A stretch of DNA of 64,000 nucleotides from Shewanella electrica (GCF_022321485.1 NZ_JAKOGG010000001.1:248001-312000); one strand, 5' to 3'. Numbered from the stretch's first letter, positions 1 through 9,621 are shown. Translations and numbers: made by a program. Notes: generated by a model from the letters alone, not told the origin.

Positions 1-1242
1 GAAGCTGGTCCTTATTCCGCTGTTGATCCTTGGGGCTTCTGTAATGCCGATGGCAGTGCTACCGCCGCAGGTTTAGGGGTGATTGGTAATGGCTCAACGC
101 TGAACTGTGCTGATCCAGATGATCCGGTTTACCAAGTGCTGGGCGTGGGGTCTAACGGTTTCCCTGGTTATTCACCGATGTACAGTGGCAAATACTCACG
201 TGATTCTTACGCTGCTTATGTGGATTTCAGTGCTGATGTTACCGAAAAGCTGTTCTTGCAAACCGCTTTCCGTTGGGAAGATTACTCTGACTTTGGCTCA
301 GAATTGGTAGGTAAGATTGCCGGTAACTATCGTCTGACCGATCATTTTGGTGTGCGAGCTTCATACGGTACGGGCTTCCGTGCGCCAACACCGGGCCAAC
401 AAGGTACTACCAACGTATCCACTCGTATTACTGGCGGTATGCCGGTAGCTACTGGGTTGTTCCCTGCTGGCGGTCCTATTGCTGGCGCGTTGGGTGCCGA
501 TCCGCTCAAACCAGAAAAATCCACCAACTACACCTTAGGTTTTACGGCTGACTTTGACAGCGGTTTGGGCGTAACGCTGGACTTCTATCGCATCGATTTG
601 AAAGACCGCATGTACGCGATCTCCACTATGGATGTCAGTGCCACGCCTGGGGCTTCTGGCTATGATAACTATCTGGCGTTATCTAACGCTGGAGTATCGG
701 GCGCCGAATCTATCGGTGGCGTGTTCTACTTCCAAAACATGTTTGATACGCGCACCACCGGCATGGATTTTGTGACCAACTATGGTTTTGATAACGCCAT
801 GGGTTATACCTCATTCACTTTATCTGCCAACTACAACAAGCAAGAGATCACAGACGATAAAACTGGCGCGTTTAATAATGAAGATGCCTTCGACTTTGAA
901 AACTCTAAGCCAAAATGGCGTGGTGTGTTTACGGTTAATCACAACATTGGTGACTTTACCGTGACCGCGCGTGCTAACTACTACGGTTCGTATCAGAACT
1001 CTGACGGTGAAGATGCTGAGGTGTTGGATAAGCAGAAATTTGGTGATGAGATGCTGATTGACCTTGAAGCGTCCTATCAAATCACCGAGGTGATCAAGTT
1101 AACTGTCGGCGCTCGCAACATCTTTGATACCTATCCAGATAAAGGGCTGTTCGAAACTGGCCAAGGCCGTATCTACCGCGACGATTCGGTGGTGGATTGG
1201 AACGGTGGTTACTACTTCACCCGCATCTCGATGGATTTCTAA
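1..1242 (+). CDS. TonB-dependent receptor, C-terminal part (5' end outside window)
   Basis: The reading frame is open from base 1, so the gene begins upstream of the window; about 413 residues are visible. They form the C-terminal part of a TonB-dependent outer-membrane receptor: alternating amphipathic strands, the family-typical GTGFRAPTPGQ stretch, the LKPEKSTNYTLGF stretch, and a final strand ending in phenylalanine (RISMDF), the outer-membrane assembly signal. Two cysteines in an early loop (FCNADG and TLNCAD) may pair. Such receptors take up metal chelates, vitamins or oligosaccharides using the proton motive force through TonB/ExbBD. The plug domain is missing here, so the substrate cannot be judged. 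A hairpin terminator follows the stop codon closely. Confidence 0.9.
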   Translation, partial: EAGPYSAVDPWGFCNADGSATAAGLGVIGNGSTLNCADPDDPVYQVLGVGSNGFPGYSPMYSGKYSRDSYAAYVDFSADVTEKLFLQTAFRWEDYSDFGSELVGKIAGNYRLTDHFGVRASYGTGFRAPTPGQQGTTNVSTRITGGMPVATGLFPAGGPIAGALGADPLKPEKSTNYTLGFTADFDSGLGVTLDFYRIDLKDRMYAISTMDVSATPGASGYDNYLALSNAGVSGAESIGGVFYFQNMFDTRTTGMDFVTNYGFDNAMGYTSFTLSANYNKQEITDDKTGAFNNEDAFDFENSKPKWRGVFTVNHNIGDFTVTARANYYGSYQNSDGEDAEVLDKQKFGDEMLIDLEASYQITEVIKLTVGARNIFDTYPDKGLFETGQGRIYRDDSVVDWNGGYYFTRISMDF

Positions 1243-1260
1243 CAAATCCGACTCGACCCC

Positions 1261-1288
1261 AAAGGCCATTCAGATGAATGGCCTTTTT
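1261..1288 (+). terminator. Rho-independent terminator after the TonB receptor
   Basis: A hairpin with stem AAAGGCCATTC/GAATGGCCTTT and a short loop is followed by a run of T. It starts 18 bases after the receptor stop and sits between convergent genes, so it could serve both strands. Confidence 0.8.
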
Positions 1289-1297
1289 GCTTGGACG

Positions 1298-3301
1298 TTA
1301 GGCGAGGGTGAAGCGATTAACTAACGTTTGTTGCTCGGTGGCCAATACCGTCTGTTGTTGCGCGGCGGTGGCGATTTGCGCCCCCATGCTGGCGCTGCTG
1401 ACCGCAATATCATTGATGGTACGAATGTTTTGCGCAATCTCATTGGTGGTGGCAACTTGCTGCTCGGCAGCGGTGGCGATTTGAGTACACATGTCGGTGA
1501 TCTGCTCAATGGCGCTATTGATATCGCCAAGCTTAGCTTGCACCGATTGCGTTTGGCTGGTGCAGGCTTTTACGTGTTCAAAGCTGGCTTCAATGGCGGA
1601 TGACACACTACTCGCATCGGTTTGAAAGCGGCTGACCAGCGCATCAATTTGTTGAGTTGAGTCTTGGGTGCGTTGCGCGAGCGTGCGCACTTCATCTGCT
1701 ACTACCGCAAAACCGCGGCCATGTTCCCCCGCGCGGGCCGCCTCAATGGCAGCGTTAAGCGCCAGTAAATTGGTCTGTTCGGCCACCACTTTAATCACAT
1801 CAACAATCTCATTGATGGCGCTACTGGAGTCACGCAGTTGTTGCACCACGGTATTGGCCCACGACATCTGCTCGTTGAGCTGCTGCATACGTTGAGTGCT
1901 ACTTTGTACTTCGACTACCCCGGCTGACGATAGCGCTGCCGCCTTGCTCGCAGCATCTGCGGTTAAGGTGGTGCTGTGAGCGATCTCATGCACCGTGGCA
2001 TTCATCTGCTCGGTCGCCGTCGCGGCATATTCTGTCTCATGGCTTTGTCGATCCAACTGGCGGCTATTCTCTTTGATGGCGGCGCTAGTTTGTTCGGCGG
2101 CGGTGACCAGCTGTACGCTGCTGCTGGTAATTTCGTTGAGCATATTGCTTAACACTTGCAGCAGCGTATTGAAGCTTGCGGCGCCGCGCCCCAGTTCATC
2201 TTGCGATTGCACCGTGACTCGTAACGACAGATCGCGACTTTGACTCACTTGATCCATGGTCTGTGCCAGTGCTTGGGTTTGGTTAATCAGAGTTTTGCTA
2301 ACGCTAATGGTCAGTACAATGGTGACTAACGTTAGTACTAAGGTGGTGGCAATGGTCAGCATCAAGCGTTGCTGTGCGTCGTGGCTCAGCTGCTGCACTT
2401 GTGCGCTGATCTGGGTAGCAATCTGATCTTCCAACTGTTTCAGCAGGTCAATGCGCGCAGTTGAGGCGGTAAACCAATCGGTACTTGAGATCCCAAACTT
2501 GCCGTTGATATAGCTTTGGTTGGCGATATTGCGATAGTGGTCGACCTGTTTAATGACGCTATTTTGGTCGATTTGCTTGAGCGCAGTAACTTGTTCGGCT
2601 GAAGCAAACTGTTCGAACGACTGCAAATAGGCGGTTTGTAAGGTAAACAGATGCACAAAATTATAGTACTGATCTGCTTGAAATTGGTCTTTGCTAAATA
2701 CCACGCTCAAGATGGCGCGTTCCAGCCCTGCATATTCCTTGGCCTGCATGAAGGTGGCGTAATTGCGCAAGTCAGCCGTGAGCTGGTTAAAGGTGGACAA
2801 CTTGGCAATGGTGGCATTGAGTGCTAACCATTGGGCGTTGAGTTGCGTATAAAAGGCAGCGGCTTCTTTTACTGGCACGGTGAATGTATCCACCTTGGCG
2901 CGAAATTGGGGCAGTTTTGCCAGCTCAGTTTGAATCGCACTGATTTGACGATGCACCTCCGGCTGTGACTCGGCCAACTCAGCTAACAGCACCTTGAGCG
3001 GCGCTTGTTGCTGCGCCAGTACGCTATCGGTAAGACGGCGTTGTTGGGGTAACTTGTCAGCAAAGCTGTGACCAGAGGAGCCAACAAAGCCTGCGGTAAT
3101 ACCGCGTTCTTTCTGTAACTCGTGCACGATTTTGCCGCCGATGATCGAGAGTTGTACTAACGGCTTAACCTGTTCGATGACATGGCGATTGCTGATAACT
3201 TGTTGCAACTGAATCGCACTGAAAAGGATGGCACCTATCATGGGCGGGATGATGAGTAGGATTAGCTTCACTTTGAAACTAAGGTTTTGAATTATTTTCA
3301 T
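1298..3301 (-). CDS. Methyl-accepting chemotaxis protein with NIT-type sensor domain
   Basis: Inner-membrane chemoreceptor that signals to CheA/CheW. Numbering from an upstream TTG at 3310: first membrane segment at about residues 14-34, a periplasmic all-helical region 45-300 with the [15 protein letters not shown] motif typical of nitrate/nitrite-sensing (NIT) domains, second membrane segment 305-327, HAMP 328-381, and a long coiled coil whose hairpin tip ([19 protein letters not shown]) lies near 500-520. There is no C-terminal CheR-binding pentapeptide. The ATG at 3301 is preferred over the TTG three codons upstream because neither has a clear ribosome site and ATG gives the usual MKI..L start. 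Binding of nitrate or nitrite is a family-level guess. Monocistronic. Confidence 0.9.
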   Translation of the reverse strand: MKIIQNLSFKVKLILLIIPPMIGAILFSAIQLQQVISNRHVIEQVKPLVQLSIIGGKIVHELQKERGITAGFVGSSGHSFADKLPQQRRLTDSVLAQQQAPLKVLLAELAESQPEVHRQISAIQTELAKLPQFRAKVDTFTVPVKEAAAFYTQLNAQWLALNATIAKLSTFNQLTADLRNYATFMQAKEYAGLERAILSVVFSKDQFQADQYYNFVHLFTLQTAYLQSFEQFASAEQVTALKQIDQNSVIKQVDHYRNIANQSYINGKFGISSTDWFTASTARIDLLKQLEDQIATQISAQVQQLSHDAQQRLMLTIATTLVLTLVTIVLTISVSKTLINQTQALAQTMDQVSQSRDLSLRVTVQSQDELGRGAASFNTLLQVLSNMLNEITSSSVQLVTAAEQTSAAIKENSRQLDRQSHETEYAATATEQMNATVHEIAHSTTLTADAASKAAALSSAGVVEVQSSTQRMQQLNEQMSWANTVVQQLRDSSSAINEIVDVIKVVAEQTNLLALNAAIEAARAGEHGRGFAVVADEVRTLAQRTQDSTQQIDALVSRFQTDASSVSSAIEASFEHVKACTSQTQSVQAKLGDINSAIEQITDMCTQIATAAEQQVATTNEIAQNIRTINDIAVSSASMGAQIATAAQQQTVLATEQQTLVNRFTLA

Positions 3302-3438
3302 AAAATTCAACAGAAAGGGCTTACTTTTTAAACGGCAAATTGTGTGCTGTTTATATCACAAGGAATATACCTAATTAGAGGTATTTATATGGGAATGTTA
3401 GTTGGCACTAATAAATTGCGACAGCGTTTGATGAAATG

Positions 3439-3451
3439 GGTCAAATTGACC
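3439..3451. promoter_or_regulatory. Perfect 13-bp palindrome upstream of the chemoreceptor gene
   Basis: GGTCAAATTGACC lies about 140 bases upstream of the chemoreceptor start, in an AT-rich gap (3302-3590) that otherwise holds only promoter-like sequence. It could be an operator; the cognate regulator is not known. Confidence 0.3.
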
Positions 3452-3547
3452 TAATTTGCGTGGAATAAATAGATAAAATGCATTGTTAATCAATTAGTTG
3501 TTGTCATTATATTGACGTTTGATGTGTTTTTGACGCGGCAGTAATGA

Positions 3548-3573
3548 CAAGAGCCGCACATTGGCGGCTCTTG
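3548..3573 (-). terminator. Hairpin after the aminotransferase gene (weak terminator)
   Basis: A perfect 10-bp stem (CAAGAGCCGC/GCGGCTCTTG) with a 6-base loop lies 18 bases past the stop codon of the minus-strand gene. The T-tract after it is poor, so termination may be inefficient or Rho-assisted. Confidence 0.45.
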
Positions 3574-3590
3574 GACGAATGGTTACGGGG

Positions 3591-4763
3591 TTACACCCAG
3601 CCCTTCTTACGGAAATCGAGCAAAGTTTGGGCAACAAAGGTCATCTCTTCTGGGGTGCCTAGCGACACTCGGCAGTATTCATCCGCAGGCGGGAAGGCGC
3701 GTCCCACCAAAATGCCCGCTTGTTTCATGTGTTCTTGGTAGTCTTTTAATGGCACATCCAGCTTTTGGAAGATGAAGTTAGTGTTTGATGGCACGTATTC
3801 GATGTTCAACTTGTGGAAGGCTTCCAACAAAATTTTACGTGCGGTTTCGTTGCTTTGGCGGCTGTAGGTGATAAATGGCTTATCTTCGAGCGAGGCAATC
3901 GCTGCTTTCACCGCAGGGAAGTTCAGCATGTTGGACGCCGTTTTATCACGGATCTTACCAATCACCTCTGGGGTGGATACCACCCAACCGACGCGCATAC
4001 CGGCCATCGCAAACAGTTTAGAGAAGGTTTTCAGTAGCACGATGTTCTGCGCGCCAGCTTTCAGCAGTGGCGACACGGAACGGAAATTCGGGTCATCAGC
4101 AAATTCTGCGTAAGCTTCATCCATCAAGAACATGGTGTTGGCTGGTTTACTGTTGATCCACGCTTCAATATCACCGGCTTTAACAATGGCACCGGTTGGG
4201 TTGTTTGGGTTGACCACGTACACCAATGATGGGCCGTTATAATCGGCGACCGCTTTTTTCATTGCCGCCAGATCGATGCCCCAATCTTTCAACATAGGAA
4301 TGCGGGTGATCTTGGTGATGCCATTCACTTTAGCGCCCGCTTCGGCAGCATCAAAGGTCAATTCAGGTACCACCAGTTGCACATCGGGCGATGCCAGCGC
4401 TTCTACTGCGGCACGAATACCTTCGGTGGCGCCAGCCGTCAGTAACACGTGGTCAGCGGGTACACCGTGTTCGTCAGCCAACATTTTTTGCAACGTCACC
4501 ATATCGCCCATGGGGTAGCGGTTACCTAAGGTAACGGTTGCTCGGGCAACTTCTTGCGCCTTGGGTGACATGCCCAGTGGGTTTTCATTCCAACAAATAC
4601 GAATTGGCTTATCCGCCGTAGGGGGAGTAAAGCTTTTGCTTGCTTCGCTTGATTTTGCCACAGCAACTGATGAGAGTCCTGTCAGTGCTGCGCCACCAGC
4701 CAACGCTCCTGAAAGTTTCAGAAACTGACGACGTTGGGTATTTGGGGCGTCGCTCTTTGCCAT
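3591..4763 (-). CDS. Tat-exported HisC-like PLP aminotransferase
   Basis: Fold-type I PLP enzyme of the class I/II aminotransferase superfamily, closest in pattern to histidinol-phosphate aminotransferases. Conserved features: WNENPLGMSPKA near the N-terminus, VNPNNPTGA, DEAYAEF, the Schiff-base lysine in TFSKLFAMAGMRVGW, and C-terminal FIFQKLD and CRVSLGTPEEM. The unusual part is the first ~35 residues: a twin-arginine signal (QRRQFLK, then a hydrophobic Ala/Gly-rich stretch ending AVAK). Twin-arginine export carries folded, cofactor-loaded proteins, which would suit a PLP enzyme in the periplasm. The start was set at the ATG preceded by AAGGAG nine bases away; the frame extends 23 codons further upstream but without a ribosome site. 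No his genes are nearby, so a role in histidine synthesis is unlikely; the substrate is unknown. Confidence 0.85.
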   Translation of the reverse strand: MAKSDAPNTQRRQFLKLSGALAGGAALTGLSSVAVAKSSEASKSFTPPTADKPIRICWNENPLGMSPKAQEVARATVTLGNRYPMGDMVTLQKMLADEHGVPADHVLLTAGATEGIRAAVEALASPDVQLVVPELTFDAAEAGAKVNGITKITRIPMLKDWGIDLAAMKKAVADYNGPSLVYVVNPNNPTGAIVKAGDIEAWINSKPANTMFLMDEAYAEFADDPNFRSVSPLLKAGAQNIVLLKTFSKLFAMAGMRVGWVVSTPEVIGKIRDKTASNMLNFPAVKAAIASLEDKPFITYSRQSNETARKILLEAFHKLNIEYVPSNTNFIFQKLDVPLKDYQEHMKQAGILVGRAFPPADEYCRVSLGTPEEMTFVAQTLLDFRKKGWV

Positions 4764-4930
4764 TAGATAACTCCTTGTTGTTATAGATTCGATAATGGAT
4801 AGGCAAACTAGGTAGAGCATGAACCATGCCATATGTTAATTGCATGAATTACATATGTTTACGCAAGGTTAATGGCGAGTGTTGCATAGTTTTAGGTCAA
4901 TGTCTGCACCATTTTCGGGCTTTTGCACTG

Positions 4931-4965
4931 AAAAAAGCTCAATAAATTTCAAGTTCTATTGAGCT
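4931..4965 (-). terminator. Orphan Rho-independent terminator
   Basis: Perfect 9-bp stem (AGCTCAATA/TATTGAGCT) with a 12-base loop, followed on the minus strand by a run of T. The nearest upstream minus-strand gene already has its own terminator at 5085-5111, so this one may end a short untranslated transcript starting between about 4970 and 5080. Confidence 0.5.
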
Positions 4966-5035
4966 AACGATAGGTAAAACGCTACATTTTTTGATGTAAA
5001 TGTAATGTTGTAACGGTACAGAAGTGAGGAGAACA

Positions 5036-5083
5036 ATGGCGAGAGTGCTGCTGAATTACTGCGGTTTATGTCAAATGCAGTGA
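5036..5083 (+). CDS. Possible 15-residue peptide ORF
   Basis: ATG at 5036 is preceded by GAGGAG at a suitable distance and reads 15 codons (MARVLLNYCGLCQMQ) to TGA. The stop abuts the stem of the terminator of the neighbouring minus-strand gene. Only the ribosome site and a CxxC pair support it. The surrounding gap (4764-5133) otherwise holds the aminotransferase promoter and two terminators. Confidence 0.2.
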   Translation: MARVLLNYCGLCQMQ

Positions 5084-5084
5084 T

Positions 5085-5111
5085 AAAAAAAGCGGCGTGA
5101 GTACGCCGCTT
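5085..5111 (-). terminator. Rho-independent terminator of the ZnuD-like receptor gene
   Basis: GC-rich 8-bp stem (AAGCGGCG/CGCCGCTT), 6-base loop, then seven T on the minus strand, 23 bases past the stop codon. Confidence 0.9.
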
Positions 5112-5133
5112 ACACGATAACTGGGGCTACAGC

Positions 5134-7410
5134 TTAGAAGTTGTAGTTAATACCCACCATCAAATTACGTCCCATTAATGGGGCATAGTCTTTCAATAAT
5201 GAGGTATGTGGACGCGCTTCAACGTTTGTGAGGTTATTGCCTTTCAAGTACACAAACACATCGCTGCTGTCAGCAAATAAACGATAAGTCACTGCGGCGT
5301 TCACTAAGGTGTAGCCCGCGGTTTCGGTTTCGTTTTCACCGGTTTTGTCTTGTTTTGAATAAGCCACCATGCCGACATCAGCATGCCATTGTTGCAGGTC
5401 AAAGTTCAGGGTTGAGCCGAAACGCAGTGGTGAAATCCGTGGTAGATTACCGCCATCAACCAGCTTGGCGCGGGTGTAATCACTAAACAGCGCTAATGAC
5501 CAAATATCGTTAAATGGAATGTTGGCTTGGGCTTCAATCGAGAACAGCTCAGCATCACCTTGCTGATACTGGTACACCGGCATATCGCCTTCTTCATCGC
5601 TGTTAACTAAGTCTGATGCGACTAAACCGGTGTTGTTTTCGTAGAAGAAATTATCCACGCGGTTGTAGGCCATGCTTAACGAGCCGGTCCACGCACCATC
5701 CAGCTTGCGCAACGTCACGTCGATGTTATTGGCAACTTCTTTATCGGCGCTAGATGCGTTGGTGACAATGTTGCCATTAACCACTTGGAACGCCGAACCC
5801 AGCTCAAAGCTTTGGGTAGCATCGTGCGCGCCGTAGCTGAACAGCTCTTCAGCGGTGGCTGAACGTTCGGCACGAGTCAACGCGACACTCAAGTTGTAAG
5901 AGGGATCAAAGTCCCACACCACACCGGCAGAAGCGGTGATATTGGTGTCGGACAATTGCTCTGGTTGATACTCTTCTTCACCTGACAAGGTGTCTAACGT
6001 CATCGCTTCTGGATCGAGTTTGTAGTGCTCGATGCGGCCGCCTAACTCAAAACGGAAATCGCCCACTTTACGCTCTTGCACAATAAAGGCAGCGAGGGTA
6101 TCGGTGTTGCTGTTTGGGGTAAGTTGTTCTTCACCCACGACGGAGAAATCGCGGTGCACCACATGTAAGCCCATGCTACCTTGCCATTCGCCCCAAGGGT
6201 TGTTGTTCAAGGTCAAACGCGCTTCAGTTTGTTTGTTATAGAAGAAGGTATCAGCATCGCCATTTTCCTCTTCCGCGTGTTGGTAGTCGGTATAACCGGC
6301 ATCAACGCGGACTTTGGCAAAACCAGCGAACGGATCGAGCAGACCAGCATGCAGCTGCCATGCGGTTTTCTTCAAATCGATGGTGATGTTAGGTTCGTCT
6401 GCTTCACCTTTAAGCGGAATGCCGTAGTTAGATTCAGTGCGCACACCCGATACGCCGATAAAACCTTGGTCACCGGTATAGCCAACTGCGCCAGCGTATT
6501 CATCCAACTCCAATTGTGAGTTGTCGACGTTACCGTGGCTGCTGTCATCACCGCTGATGGCATTGCCCGGAATATCGTATGAATTGGTACGGCGGCGGGT
6601 GCCATCAACGTGCCAGTTAAAGCCACCATTGCCACCGTTGAGGTCGGCATTAACGGTGTTGCCATCACTGGCGGAGTCATAGCGCGCGCCGACACTGCCG
6701 TTGAAGTCCGTCACAGGTTGTTCGCTAATGCGTTTATCAACCACGTTAACTACGCCACCAATGGCGCCGTTACCGTACATCAGGGTGCCCGGACCGCGCA
6801 GGATTTCAATCTGTTGCGCAGAGGCGGCTTCAGAGGTCACGGCGTGATCGGCCGAAACGGTTGACGCATCACCCACTGACAAACCATTTTCCAACACTTG
6901 TACCCGTGGGCCATCCATACCGCGGATGATAGGGCGGCTAGCCCCGGCACCAAAGTGGGTAGCTTGTACACCAGGCAATTTATCTAAGGTATCGCCGAGT
7001 GTTGGTTCGGTGTTGAGTTTTAGTTGGTCTTCGGTCAGTACCGAAATCGGGGTACTGCTTTCTAAGGCAGAACGCCCCAGTGGTGACGCGGTAACGACAA
7101 TATTCTCAATCTTAGAACTGACCAAGGTAAAGTTTTCAGTCAGTGTAACGCTGCCGCTTTGTACGTCGCGTTCAGCATGTTTGTAGCTGTTGTTACTAAC
7201 GTGCAGATGCAGGTGGCTGTTATCGGCCACATTCAGTGAGTAGTTGCCTTGGGCATCGGTAGTGGTTTGTGAACCGCCGTCTACGGCAACCACAGCATTA
7301 GCAATGCCTTTGCCTTGGTTATCGGTAACTTTGCCTTGTAGTTGCGCCGCGAACACAGTAGATGACACACCAGCAGATGCCAGTGCCAGAGTTAATACAG
7401 CAAGCTTCAT
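5134..7410 (-). CDS. TonB-dependent receptor, ZnuD-like (probable zinc uptake)
   Basis: Outer-membrane receptor of 758 residues. Layout: signal peptide 1-21 (ending VFAA), a carboxypeptidase-regulatory-like beta domain at about 22-95, plug at about 105-230, then a 22-strand-type barrel ending MVGINYNF. The plug holds the long conserved stretch GASRPIIRGMDGPRVQVLENG followed by STVSADHAV, characteristic of the ZnuD group of zinc receptors; His-rich patches (HLHLHV, DYQHAEEENGD) fit a metal ligand. The start has AAAGGA eight bases upstream. It lies 55 bases downstream of a small His/Cys-rich protein and probably shares its transcript. Zinc as substrate is inferred from the plug motif; copper or another metal is possible. 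Confidence 0.85.
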   Translation of the reverse strand: MKLAVLTLALASAGVSSTVFAAQLQGKVTDNQGKGIANAVVAVDGGSQTTTDAQGNYSLNVADNSHLHLHVSNNSYKHAERDVQSGSVTLTENFTLVSSKIENIVVTASPLGRSALESSTPISVLTEDQLKLNTEPTLGDTLDKLPGVQATHFGAGASRPIIRGMDGPRVQVLENGLSVGDASTVSADHAVTSEAASAQQIEILRGPGTLMYGNGAIGGVVNVVDKRISEQPVTDFNGSVGARYDSASDGNTVNADLNGGNGGFNWHVDGTRRRTNSYDIPGNAISGDDSSHGNVDNSQLELDEYAGAVGYTGDQGFIGVSGVRTESNYGIPLKGEADEPNITIDLKKTAWQLHAGLLDPFAGFAKVRVDAGYTDYQHAEEENGDADTFFYNKQTEARLTLNNNPWGEWQGSMGLHVVHRDFSVVGEEQLTPNSNTDTLAAFIVQERKVGDFRFELGGRIEHYKLDPEAMTLDTLSGEEEYQPEQLSDTNITASAGVVWDFDPSYNLSVALTRAERSATAEELFSYGAHDATQSFELGSAFQVVNGNIVTNASSADKEVANNIDVTLRKLDGAWTGSLSMAYNRVDNFFYENNTGLVASDLVNSDEEGDMPVYQYQQGDAELFSIEAQANIPFNDIWSLALFSDYTRAKLVDGGNLPRISPLRFGSTLNFDLQQWHADVGMVAYSKQDKTGENETETAGYTLVNAAVTYRLFADSSDVFVYLKGNNLTNVEARPHTSLLKDYAPLMGRNLMVGINYNF

Positions 7411-7465
7411 TGTGCCTGTCCTTTTTGATAAGCATAAATATTAAATGTGAAATTGTGGTTTGAGC

Positions 7466-7762
7466 TTATGCAAAGGCAGGTGGGGCGCGGGCTTGTTGGC
7501 GACGAGTATGTACTACGGTAGGTTGGCTGTAGACCGGTTCTGCAACAACAGTAACCAGTACAGCTGTAATATTGGGAGTAGGCGCATCAACCGGGCCTGT
7601 GGTGGGTTGACTGCTAAAGTTACACAGCAAACAGTGAGTGTGATCGTGATTCAGCGGTTGATCAGTGGCGTGCGCAATAGCGACCGACTGCCATGCAGTC
7701 AGCCAAAGCACCATTAACAGTGCTAGCCATGTGCTATTTCGCTTGATCAGATGCTGCAACAA
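7466..7762 (-). CDS. Small exported His/Cys-motif protein, DUF2946-like
   Basis: A 98-residue protein with a basic N-terminus (LIKRNS), one hydrophobic segment at about 11-30 ending in an Ala-rich cleavage-like site, then the motif HDHTHCLLCNF at 39-49 (H39, H41, H43, C44, C47), a plausible metal-binding site. The size and motif fit DUF2946-type proteins, which occur next to metal-related TonB receptors. The only start that keeps the basic n-region is a TTG at 7762; the first ATG (7714) would remove it. It heads a two-gene unit with the ZnuD-like receptor. A role in holding or sensing the metal in the envelope is inference. Confidence 0.7.
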   Translation of the reverse strand: MLQHLIKRNSTWLALLMVLWLTAWQSVAIAHATDQPLNHDHTHCLLCNFSSQPTTGPVDAPTPNITAVLVTVVAEPVYSQPTVVHTRRQQARAPPAFA

Positions 7763-7808
7763 AGTCGTTAATCAGAGTTTGCCAATGTTAGATAAGCACG
7801 AAAGGTAC

Positions 7809-7822
7809 TTGATCTAAATCAC
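7809..7822. promoter_or_regulatory. FNR/EtrA-like box upstream of the DUF2946-znuD-like unit
   Basis: TTGATctaaATCAC matches the FNR consensus TTGAT-N4-ATCAA at 9 of 10 positions and lies about 47 bases upstream of the TTG start of the small His/Cys protein. This suggests oxygen-responsive control. No convincing Zur box was seen in this gap. Confidence 0.45.
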
Positions 7823-7911
7823 GTAGTCCAATGAAGAATTAGTAACAAAATCTTAAATGCAACGCATTGCTGAATATTTCATCAACGGTGCTATTGCCGA
7901 TTTGATGGGCA

Positions 7912-7939
7912 ATAAAAAACGAGGCACTTGGCCTCGTTT
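7912..7939 (-). terminator. Rho-independent terminator of pepA
   Basis: Stem AAACGAGGC/GCCTCGTTT with a 5-base loop, followed by a T run on the minus strand, about 20 bases past the stop codon. Confidence 0.9.
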
Positions 7940-7957
7940 CTTCATGACTACTGCGAA

Positions 7958-9466
7958 TTACTCGCCTTGTTCTACCCCTGAACGGTTCAGCACGAATTGG
8001 GTCAACAACGGCACTGGACGGCCAGTTGAGCCTTTATTCGCACCGCTATTCCAAGCCGTACCGGCTACATCTAAGTGCGCCCAGTTGTACTTCTTGGTAA
8101 AGCGTGACAGGAAGCAAGCGGCGGTGATTGAACCTGCTGGACGGCCACCAATGTTTGCCATGTCGGCAAATGGGCTATCCAACTGGTCTTGGTATTCATC
8201 CCACAGCGGCATGCGCCAGCAGCGGTCACCACTTTGCTCACCAGCGTTTTGTAGCTCGTGTGCCAATGGATTATGTGACGAGAACAGCCCGCTAGCATGT
8301 TTACCCAGTGCAATCACACACGCGCCTGTCAGCGTAGCGGTGTCCACCACCACTTCTGGATCAAAGCGTTCAACGTAGGTCAGTACGTCACACAGCACCA
8401 AACGGCCTTCAGCGTCGGTGTTGAGCACTTCTACGGTTTGACCGCTCATAGTGGTGAGGATGTCACCCGGACGATAAGCATCACCCGCTGGCATGTTTTC
8501 ACAACCTGCCAGAATACCAATCACGTTGACTGGCAACTTCATCTCACAGATGGCTTTCATGGTACCCAGTACGCCAGCGGCACCGCCCATGTCGTATTTC
8601 ATTTCATCCATGCCATCGCCTGGCTTCAATGAAATACCACCAGAGTCAAAAGTCAGGCCTTTACCTACCAACACGATAGGTTTGGCGTTGCTGTCTTTAT
8701 CTCCTTTGTATTCCATCACGGTCATCAGCGATTCGTTGGCGCTGGCACGGCCTACTGCGAGGTAAGAGTGCATGCCCAGCTCAGCCATTTTTTCTTCGCC
8801 AACGGTGGTCACGCTCAAGGCGTCGCAGGTTTCAGCCAACTGTTGCGCTTGTGTCGCTAGATAAGCGGCATTGCAGATGTTCGGTGGCATGTTAGCCACG
8901 TCACGGCACAGTGCCATCCCTTCAGATACGCCAGTACCGTGGGCAATAGCGCGTTCACCTACGGTCAGTTCACGGCGTGTTGGCACGTTGAATACCATTT
9001 TACGCAGTGGACGACGTGGCTCACCTTTGCGGGTTTTTAGGCTGTCGAAGCTGTATAGAGAAGCGTTGGTAGTTTCTACCGCTTGACGCACTTTCCAGTA
9101 GGTATCGCGACCTTTTACATGCAACTCAGTGAGGAAACACACGGCTTCCATTGAACCTGTGTCGTTCAGAGTGTTGATAGTTTTGGCGATAATCTGCTTG
9201 TATTGGCGCTCGTCTAACTCGCGCTCTTTACCGCAGCCAACCAGTAAAACACGTTCACTCAGTACGTTAGGCACATGGTGTAACAGCAGCATTTGGCCAG
9301 ATTTACCTTCCAAATCGCCACGGCGTAGCAAGTTGCTGATGTAGCCTTCGCTGATTTTGTCCAGTTGTTCTGCGATACCAGACAAGCGGCGTGGTTCATA
9401 GACGCCGACCACGATACACGCAGAGCGTTGTTTCTCTGGACTACCGCTTTTAACGCTAAACTCCAT
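7958..9466 (-). CDS. pepA: Leucyl aminopeptidase (cytosol aminopeptidase, M17)
   Basis: Cytoplasmic di-metal exopeptidase of 502 residues, the usual family length, that removes N-terminal residues in peptide turnover. The C-terminal catalytic domain shows the expected ligands: K269 and D274 in [18 protein letters not shown]292 in YDMGG, and D351/E353 in the signature NTDAEGRL. Start ATG has AGGAG upstream. It diverges from lptF across a 242-bp gap. In E. coli the homologue also binds DNA (Xer recombination, carAB control); nothing here tests that. Monocistronic with its own terminator. Confidence 0.97.
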   Translation of the reverse strand: MEFSVKSGSPEKQRSACIVVGVYEPRRLSGIAEQLDKISEGYISNLLRRGDLEGKSGQMLLLHHVPNVLSERVLLVGCGKERELDERQYKQIIAKTINTLNDTGSMEAVCFLTELHVKGRDTYWKVRQAVETTNASLYSFDSLKTRKGEPRRPLRKMVFNVPTRRELTVGERAIAHGTGVSEGMALCRDVANMPPNICNAAYLATQAQQLAETCDALSVTTVGEEKMAELGMHSYLAVGRASANESLMTVMEYKGDKDSNAKPIVLVGKGLTFDSGGISLKPGDGMDEMKYDMGGAAGVLGTMKAICEMKLPVNVIGILAGCENMPAGDAYRPGDILTTMSGQTVEVLNTDAEGRLVLCDVLTYVERFDPEVVVDTATLTGACVIALGKHASGLFSSHNPLAHELQNAGEQSGDRCWRMPLWDEYQDQLDSPFADMANIGGRPAGSITAACFLSRFTKKYNWAHLDVAGTAWNSGANKGSTGRPVPLLTQFVLNRSGVEQGE

Positions 9467-9621
9467 GAGCTCTCCTAGATTCTTTTAAAGACAAATATTT
9501 TTATTTATTAGATAATGACCGCCTGCATCCGCAAACGGCGGAATCTTCTGTTACAGTCATTGTCTGAAAAGTAAGCAGGCCATTGAATTTGCCTGTTAAA
9601 AAAGGCGGCAATAACTGAAAA

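Noticed and set aside
7850-7870. Short palindrome AATGC-AAC-GCATT considered as a Zur box for the ZnuD-like receptor
   Set aside because: It does not match the Zur consensus and lies farther upstream than the FNR-like site.
7857-8378. 173-codon plus-strand frame over the 3' end of pepA
   Set aside because: It lies opposite a well-conserved gene, crosses the pepA terminator and has no protein-family character.
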